From the NCBI RefSeq assembly GCF_034702125.1, contig NC_085874.1, positions 1,440,001 through 1,504,000 on the forward strand: DNA of 64,000 nucleotides, written 5' to 3'. This DNA comes from Engraulis encrasicolus (taxonomy: Eukaryota; Chordata; Actinopteri; Clupeiformes; Engraulidae). The stretch's first letter is position 1; every line of letters begins with the position of its first letter. The position numbers and the translations under genes are program-made. Below are positions 56,453-64,000 of this stretch, piece after piece. The notes beneath the pieces were generated by a model that ran no database searches, was not told where the DNA came from, and saw only the letters and a list, made by a program, of their open reading frames with translations.

Positions 56453-56848
56453 CACACACAAAACCCAGTGCCCAGCGGGTAACACGCACGCACACGGCCA
56501 CCAGAGAGAGCACCGAGGACCACCAAATATCCCAAGGCGTGTGTGTGCACTGCTGCGGATGTGGTCAACCCCAAAAGCCGACAAGACGGCAATTTTGTGG
56601 TCTTAGGATTTGGGTGCCGAGCTATATCCCGGGATGCTTGTCCCTGTGATTTCTCTTTTTTTTCCGGAAAAAGAAGAAATGGCTGTAAATTACAACAATG
56701 GATTCCTTGTCTTGTCTTTAACGGGCCAGATCCCTTTATGTTGCCTTAGTAGGAGTAGCAGATGTTTCGTGAGGACCACAAAGTCTGCTGCCACTGATGT
56801 GGTTTTAGAAGTGTCGGTCAGGGTGTGACTGGAGCAGAATGTTTAGGG

Positions 56849-57165
56849 CAGGGGTTACCCAAACTTTACCATGGCAAGGACCCCCACAGACCAGAATATT
56901 CCAAACAAGCGCACACAACCATAGTGAGTCAGTGTCCCACTGGGATATATAAAATGAAAACAATAATAATTGTGATGTTTAGACATGTAATAGATTATAA
57001 AAATGCAGCTAATGGGAATATTGTTAATCTTATTTTTTGTTAATTTTGGTGTACGTTAGTTATTTAAGGTATTGAAATATTTACTTTTCCTGCCAACCTG
57101 CCACGGCCCCCCTAGCACCCCCTTGCAGCCCCATGAGTCCCCGGCCCCCACTTTGGAAACCACTG
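56849..57165. mobile_element. hAT MITE, CAGGGGTTACCCAAACT, copy 3
   Basis: The ends are inverted to CTTTGGAAACCACTG. The flanks agree only partly, which indicates an old copy. Confidence 0.72.
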
Positions 57166-58011
57166 GGTGTGGGGCACAGCGGAGATGGGGCAGTCAGAGC
57201 CCATGACTCCCCCTGTTGCCCCTTTGGATGTTGCTTATGGCTGTGTGGGAGGCAAGACCAGCCTTGTAATAAAGCCCAGGCCCACCACCATCCTATGGAA
57301 TAAATAGCTTTGCTCTAGATTTGAGGGACCAAGCCATTTTTTTTTGCTCAACAAAATAAGCATTTTGCCTCAGACAGACAGCTTCAAATTAAGACATGTC
57401 TATTCATATACATGTCCATTCATATTACAAAAAACATTCAACAGAGTAGGCTACATGAGGGTCATTTCCACTGCCCGTTTTCTACCCGGTAGGCCTACAG
57501 CTCGACACAGCACGACTCGGACGCCACTTGTTGCTTTTCGATTGGGTGAGACACAGCTCAACTCAGCTGCCTACTACCCAGAAACCGCGTCAGCTTATCC
57601 TCACTGGTGAATCAAAAATAATCATGGCAGTCACCAGATCAACCCTCTTTGAATGTTCTTTAGTTTGAAGCTGTATTACTTTGATATGAAAATCGAAGGC
57701 AGGAATCAATATTGTAGTATCCAAATATGATGATGCCGCAACTATTTATAGCCTACTTCGATTGATGAAATATCTGTCGGCCTTACATTAAGTCAACTAG
57801 CCTACATAAAGTAATGGTATGTGACAACACCAAAAACGTAACTCCAACCATACTTCAATCATACTCGGGTAAGACGGTTTGTAATGGAAACACAAATCGG
57901 GCAGGTTTAACAGCACCACTAAGCTCAACGCGGCACGCACAACATGACACGTCACAGCCGGGTTGTATCTGGAAAAACGCCTGTGGTGGCCTAATTCCAA
58001 ACAATATAGCA
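57166..58011. other. Unannotated intron sequence
   Basis: Nothing recognised. Confidence 0.5.
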
Positions 58012-58013
58012 TA

Positions 58014-58785
58014 CAGTATATCACAAAAGTGAATACACCCCTCTCAGTTTTGCAGATTTGTGAGTATATCTTTGCATAGGAAAGCATTACAGAAATGTCA
58101 CTTTGACACAATGATTAGTGACCTTTTAACAACTTATTTAGCCACTTACATTTCTTGTTCACTCAGAAAAAAAACATAATACAGCCATTAATGTTTGAAC
58201 ATGTACTCACAAAAGTGAGTACACCCCAGATTAAAATCCGGTAGAGAAGGGGCTGTGTTGGCTCGAATCGTCTCGAAATGAAACGAAATGAAAAGGGATG
58301 AAAAGGGAGGTCATCAGTGTGCGTTTCAACCTTTCTTTGCATTGAACTTTTAAATTTTGAGTCTGCATCTGCCTTAAATAGATTGGTGTGAGATTTGAAT
58401 GCAATCCTATGGAGAATATCATGATCTGCTTCAGTAGTCACAGTGCATGTTGACATGCATGTTTCTTTTAGGTGTATTTCAGATTACCAATGTTTTGACA
58501 CCATCTAAAGCCAATTTGTTTAGCTTGGTCTCAAGAGAGATGAACAGACCAAGGATATGGATCACTGGAACCATGTCGTGTGATCTGAAGAGACCAAGAT
58601 AAACAAATATACTTAGATGGTGTCAAGCATGTGTGGTGGCAAACACGTGAGTTTTACAAAAGAAGTTTATCCTCTCACTAGCCAAGCATGGTAGTGGGAC
58701 TGACATGGTTTGGGGATGCATGGATGCTGTCAACATTGGTAATCTGCAAAACTGAGAGGGGTGTATTCACTTTTGTGATATACTG
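58014..58785. mobile_element. Tc1-like element, internally deleted
   Basis: The ends CAGTATATCACAAAAGTGAA and its complement are flanked by TA (58012-58013, 58786-58787). At 772 bp it is about half of full length. Transposase traces remain (HGSGTDMVWGCM, near 58686-58721) but no open gene. Confidence 0.9.
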
Positions 58786-58787
58786 TA

Positions 58788-59686
58788 GGTTTGGCAAGCT
58801 CTTCAGTAAAACACGGTATCCAAATGTGCTTGTTATTATGATACAAAGTACCATACACAATCTGGCCACGACTTCTGTTACAATCCGTCTGAAATCCTAA
58901 TATAATGAAAGAAGTAGTGGAGTTGTAGGGACAAAGAACAGCTTTGAATGTTCAGTTTGGCCAGACTGACTTCAAAATCCTGTTCAAAAATTCTGTGAAG
59001 CACAAAAGTCTCTGGAGCGTTACAGGAAGCGTGGGGAGGGCCATCTTAATGAAAAATGAAACATAACAGCAGCATTCTCTGTGACGTTTAAAGAAAAAGG
59101 TTCATCTCTTCTACGCCCCACTGCCATAAACAAGAGCTTTTTATTCATTCGGACAATGTTTATTAGGCTAATGGTCTGTGACGACCTGCTGGGTCATTGC
59201 TATATAAACATCACCGACCATTCCGTTGAAAGTGTTATTTACACAGAGATGACTTCTTTCAGGCAAGAAGGTGCACGAGGAGTATTGTGATCATGTTTCA
59301 CGAGCTGAACTGAACTCTGTTTGATGACATCATGAGTAGGCCCACACTGCTGCTAAGGAGAAGAGCGTTAGCGGTTTGTAAGCATTGTGGTTCTTCAGAA
59401 TTCTGTCCCGGAGCTATAGGGAAAGAAGAAGAGGATTGAATGAGTGGACTGAAAACTGTCGTTTTCAGTTGTTTTCTTCTTGTAACTCACTAAACCATTC
59501 TCAGATGGCCGACCCATTTAGGGACAGCAAGCTCCTAACAACAGTAAATAAACATGAGAAGTCGAAAGGCACAGCAAGTACGCGTCACTAGGCCTTGAGC
59601 CGTAATGTCTTTACACAGTTATTAATATCAGACTGGAGACACATGTGCATTCCAGAGGTTTTGTAAGCCTTTCATGCAGTCTCTGT
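58788..59686. other. Unannotated intron sequence
   Basis: No supported feature. Confidence 0.5.
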
Positions 59687-59751
59687 TATAAGCTTGCTGT
59701 TACCAAAATGGTTATGACCAAGTCTTAATCTGTTGCTTGAGACTCAAACTG

Positions 59752-59855
59752 AGGGGTGGGCTGTGGCGCAGCGTGCTAAGCCCCTACATTTGGACTTGCA
59801 TGTCCATGGTGGCCCAGGTTCGAGTCATTCCCCAGCCCTGCCCCATCTCAAAAAA
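59752..59855 (+). mobile_element. Short tRNA-derived SINE with intact target duplication
   Basis: The A-box-like TGTGGCGCAGCG starts at 59762, and the B box GGTTCGAGTC is at 59817-59826. A short A tail follows. The perfect 12-bp duplication agactcaaactg lies at 59740-59751 and 59856-59867. It is inserted in a decayed TTAA-type MITE fragment. Confidence 0.88.
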
Positions 59856-59867
59856 AGACTCAAACTG

Positions 59868-60369
59868 CAGTCGGCAGAGCCCACAGGAGTGTCCGCCATT
59901 GACTTGGCCAAGAGCTCTAATTTGGATGAGAAATATTATTATCTCAAGTGTGGCCAATCTGGTTCAACTTCACAAAATCATATAGAATCTACACTGTAGA
60001 TTAAAGACCATATGGGGTGTGGAGGCCTAAAGCTTGCTGGTTAATGCGTAAGAATAGGATCCTTTGCGGTCTGGTCTGCCTCACTTTGTGTTGGGTTTTT
60101 TTTTTTTTAAAGGAAATGGCCCCATTTTGTTGCTATTTTTTAGTTCCTGGAAACCAGTGAATAGATACCCCTCTTGTTACACGGCCCTGTTAACAAACCA
60201 CAAGCCCTCAGGTTTTTCCTTCTCATCCATCCCATCCAACACACGTACACACACCTCCACCACCTTCACTCACATACAGTAACAGTCACACACAGACACT
60301 TCTACAGACAACTCCCTAATAGTTTGCATGTCTTCTTCTACACACGCCGTGGCACACATGCACACAGAA
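59868..60369. other. Unannotated intron sequence
   Basis: A T-run lies near 60096-60110. No gene was seen. Confidence 0.55.
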
Positions 60370-61241
<872 letters not shown>

Positions 61242-61487
61242 ATGACAGGACTTATTTTCTCAAGTTGGGCTTGTCTGCCTCTGCTATCTAAAGTTGTGTG
61301 TACCTGTCATATGCTGTTTATTGCCACTGATCAGCTGATTGTGTTATGTTCACTTCTCTTTCATGACTATTTACCGCACATATGCTTGAACTGGCCCAGT
61401 CCAGGGGTAGACTATGGCATGTTGTGTGTATATGAGTGTTCTCTCCTTAACGCTGTGCTACTGTACTTAAAAAAACTAACCCTACTT

Positions 61488-61721
61488 GAAGAGTTCAGAT
61501 GCAAAACCCCCTAAGTGCCATTTCAGAAAATAATCTTAATTCATTTTTATTTAATACAAAGCTATCAACATTGCTTTTTTAATTTTATTTATGTAATATA
61601 ACTATTTATATGTATTATCAAGTAGATGAATGTAAACCAAACCAACAACGGGGTTCTCCAAAAATATAGAAGTGCAGGTCTTCAGAAAGGGAGTTAGGGG
61701 GTTTTGCATCTGAACTCTTCT
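61488..61721. mobile_element. MITE with GAGTTCAGATGCAAAACCCC termini, copy 2
   Basis: GAAGAGTTCAGATGC at the left is inverted to GCATCTGAACTCTTC at the right. The interior matches copy 1 (aacaacggggttctc). Confidence 0.85.
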
Positions 61722-61834
61722 GTATATTCCCTCTGCACTTTCTATCTTCTAGTGTGGTAGGCTATGATTACGTCCTCGATTGTAAGTCGCTTTTGTTAAA
61801 GAGCATCTGCCAGATGTAATGTAAAGTAATGTAA
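61722..61834 (+). mobile_element. LINE/SINE 3' tail next to the exon acceptor
   Basis: The phrase tgtaagtcgcttttgttaaa followed by gagcatctgcc and (atgta)n resembles the conserved 3' tail shared by fish L2-type LINEs and SINEs. It ends about 16 bp before the exon at 61851. Confidence 0.7.
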
Positions 61835-61850
61835 TGTTTCCCCTTTGCAG

Positions 61851-61925
61851 GTCAAAGGGGAGAGAGGGGACCCAAGGGTGACAAAGGAGACCGGGGGGAC
61901 AGAGGAATGGAGAGAACAGGAACAG
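61851..61925 (+). CDS. scara5: scara5 collagen exon 3, end of collagen domain (75 bp)
   Basis: The acceptor is cccctttgcag ending at 61850, and the donor is g|gtagga at 61926. It encodes GQR GER GPK GDK GDR GDR followed by GMERTGTG, where strict Gly-X-Y periodicity ends. Human SCARA5 ends its collagen domain with a similar charged GPK/GEK/GDR run before a short linker into the SRCR domain. This should therefore be the last collagen exon. Exit phase 1 predicts that the next exon begins with the two remaining bases of a codon. The SRCR exons are not found in the remaining 2 kb. Immediately upstream, about 20-80 bp from the acceptor, sits the conserved 3' tail of a LINE/SINE-type repeat. Confidence 0.9.
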
Positions 61926-62002
61926 GTAGGACTTTAAAAATGAGTTTTGTTGCAAAATGAAGTAAGCACCATTTTTTGACATTTGCATTTTATTATTGGA
62001 AA

Positions 62003-62317
62003 TGACTGTTCAGACATCCTATCATCTATGTGTGAATTCTTGCCACTCAAATATTTTGACGACATACTTTTTAAACCTATATATATCATGCATTTTGCAG
62101 TGCAATGCAATGCAAGGGCCAACACAAAAATGTCAATTCCCCAAAATGTTCCTAAATGGACATACATCATTTTGCAACGAAGCTTGTACTTGCCTTTATC
62201 CTTTGAAGGAAATTTGTCTCTGGATTTTTTCATCCCGTGATCCAATTGGTCGAGGTTCAAACCAGCAACACTTGTTTTAAACCCGAACCCCAAACCAGTG
62301 GGCCACAGCTGAGCTGC
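62003..62317 (-). mobile_element. Dispersed repeat, second copy, with tRNA-like head
   Basis: 62003-62190 matches 1979-2200. On the complement, from 62317, a tRNA-like head reads gggcagctcagctgtggcc and ctggtttgaacc, as in tRNA-derived SINEs. Confidence 0.6.
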
Positions 62318-63253
62318 CCACAAAATAAGATTTCATTACGCTGTGGGTTTGACTGTGACAAAGAGCTCTACTCAAATTTACAGACAGTGATTGGGTGTGA
62401 AATTGCAATTCAGTATGACACATTTGTTCCAACCCTTCACTAAACCACTCAAATTAGTCAAATTAACACAACGTCTCATCCAAGTAGAGGTGCTATTTAG
62501 TAAGAAAATACACCTGGATAAAGTGGATAGAAAGAGACTGGTGATTTGGAAAATGTGGTGGCAGATTGGACATTCTCAATCCAGGTGGCCCATCTAACAG
62601 TTCCAGAGCACACTCTTTGGATCGTATGAAAGGCGAACACGTAAAAAAACCCTCAAACTCTTGGGTGACATTACTCAGTAGAATATGGCTGTGTTTGAAA
62701 ATTCACACAGTGGATGGAGCGCAAATGACAGAGTTAGAATGAAGGACTAATAAGTCAGCTGTGTCATGTGTTTTATCACCACTACGTTCAGTAATGATTC
62801 CAAACCATGAAATGTAAAATGTAAAAAAGGGAAAACAACATAATTTTTCCCTCCTGGATTGGCCATAGCATCTTGGACTGCCTTGTCGTTGGCTGTGATG
62901 TGAGGTATTCTGGCCAGTGCCTCAGTACATTTCAGAAAATGCCAAAGAAGAGACCTGCCACCTGTCCTGCACTTTTCAATCCAGGCCATTTATGACTGAA
63001 AGTTAGCTGAACCTCAAGAACATTGCTGCCCCCCCTCATGTGTTCACTCAGACAGAGTTTCATGCCTTGTGTGCGTGTGTGCTTATATAATGCAACTCAA
63101 GGCTCTTTTGGAGGCTTTGGTGTTTTTATGCTGTTTCTCAAATCCCCTTTTGGAAGGCTTAGCGGTCTCAGAGAATACTGATTAAAGTTTGAGATCGTGC
63201 ATGTTTCCAAAATGACATCGCTGAGAGGTGCGTGCGTGCGTTTGTGCGCGCGC

Positions 63254-63291
<38 letters not shown>

Positions 63292-64000
63292 ATGCGTGCG
63301 TGTGCTTAGAGCTCTGTTAGTGCTGCGATTCTGTCTGTGAAATCCCGCTGTGCTGTGCCGACCCCCCAAAACCCCCTCGCTGGCAGGTACAAGGGTTTCA
63401 ATAAAACCACAATGTACTTTCGGGCAAAGGAAAGAAAACAAACCCAAAACCTCAATTTTTTTTCTTTCTTTCTTTGAGCTGGAAATATTATTTTTGCTCA
63501 ATGACATCATTAGAGCTCATTTTGGCTTGATGAGAGCTGGAATGGGCCCCTGTCAAAGTGACAGCTCCAAACATCTGAAACATATTTTGGACCCAATACT
63601 TTAGGTGCAGGGGGGGGGGCATGTGTGTCCATGCGGAGCCGCTGAAATTAAGAGGATCTAGTGTGGGTGGGGATTTTTTTTTTTTTCATTTTATTTTTTT
63701 TTGCTTTGACTGTTTCTTTTTCGTTGCACTCCCTCCGCCTCTAGCGCGTCCTTTACCCTCTCTGTGGAAATTGGTTCCATGAGTGTGAGAGGGCTCGTGT
63801 AAGTACATCCAATATAAGAGGTTTGTGGTACTCGCAGGAAGGCTTTTTGCGGTCTGACCACCTTGATGTCATGCCACATGCTCTGTCACCACCACTGTAC
63901 TGTAGCCAGAGGTGTCAAAAGAAAAAGTAAAAAAAGAAACAGTTTCCTTCCAAAACAGGTTACTTAGAATGAGTAACCAGTAGACCTGTGTACTTGTCTT
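62318..64000. other. Start of the next scara5 intron
   Basis: A (GCGT)n microsatellite lies at about 63229-63302, and homopolymer G and T runs near 63611 and 63673. No SRCR-like exon was recognised. Confidence 0.6.

Noticed and set aside
61926..64000. Search for SRCR exons
   Set aside because: No Cys-rich SRCR-like open segment with splice sites was seen, so these exons are inferred to lie beyond the window.

Overview
The window is vertebrate, almost certainly teleost, genomic DNA. It holds one recognisable protein-coding gene, scara5 (scavenger receptor class A member 5), on the + strand. Teleost origin is inferred from short exons in very long introns, extreme (CA)n/(TG)n microsatellite content, tRNA-headed SINEs, and the mixture of hAT-, piggyBac- and Tc1-type elements. 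The species cannot be named from the sequence.

Gene layout. Five internal coding exons are visible: 1338-1466 (basic cytosolic flank plus transmembrane helix), 45181-45885 (long N-glycosylated, coiled-coil-like stalk), 50179-50259, 53169-53276 and 61851-61925 (Gly-X-Y collagen repeats). Every visible exon begins with the last two bases of a split codon and ends with the first base of the next. All five are therefore symmetric, and the frame is maintained across introns of 43,714, 4,293, 2,909 and 8,574 bp. Joined, they give 366 codons of a type II membrane protein: helix, stalk, then about 27 collagen triplets. The N-terminal cytosolic exon(s) lie before base 1, and the SRCR domain expected in SCARA5 lies beyond base 64000. 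I found neither in the window.

Intron content. The 43.7-kb intron (1467-45180) is packed with repeats. From 14742 to 22071 there is a nest of elements: an outer hAT-like element with a 7/8 matching 8-bp target duplication; inside it a 3,746-bp element with a perfect 8-bp duplication and a ~113-bp tandem array; inside that a 1,216-bp element carrying seven copies of a 16-nt motif; and, next to it, a TTAA-flanked piggyBac-like element. A second nest (34796-37769) is a Tc1-like element rebuilt as a ~520-bp foldback, interrupted by a hAT-like element. Smaller MITEs with readable target duplications lie at 3074, 32952, 38941, 48929, 52075, 53407 and 58014. A short SINE with a 12-bp duplication lies at 59752.

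Working interpretation. The most biologically suggestive feature is the transmembrane exon. It is 129 bp, frame-neutral, and its 3' splice site follows directly on about 180 bp of (TG)n. In other genes this arrangement causes exon skipping through TDP-43. Skipping here would remove the only membrane anchor. This is inference and needs transcript data. No CRISPR, bacterial, viral or toxin genes, and no second host gene, were seen.
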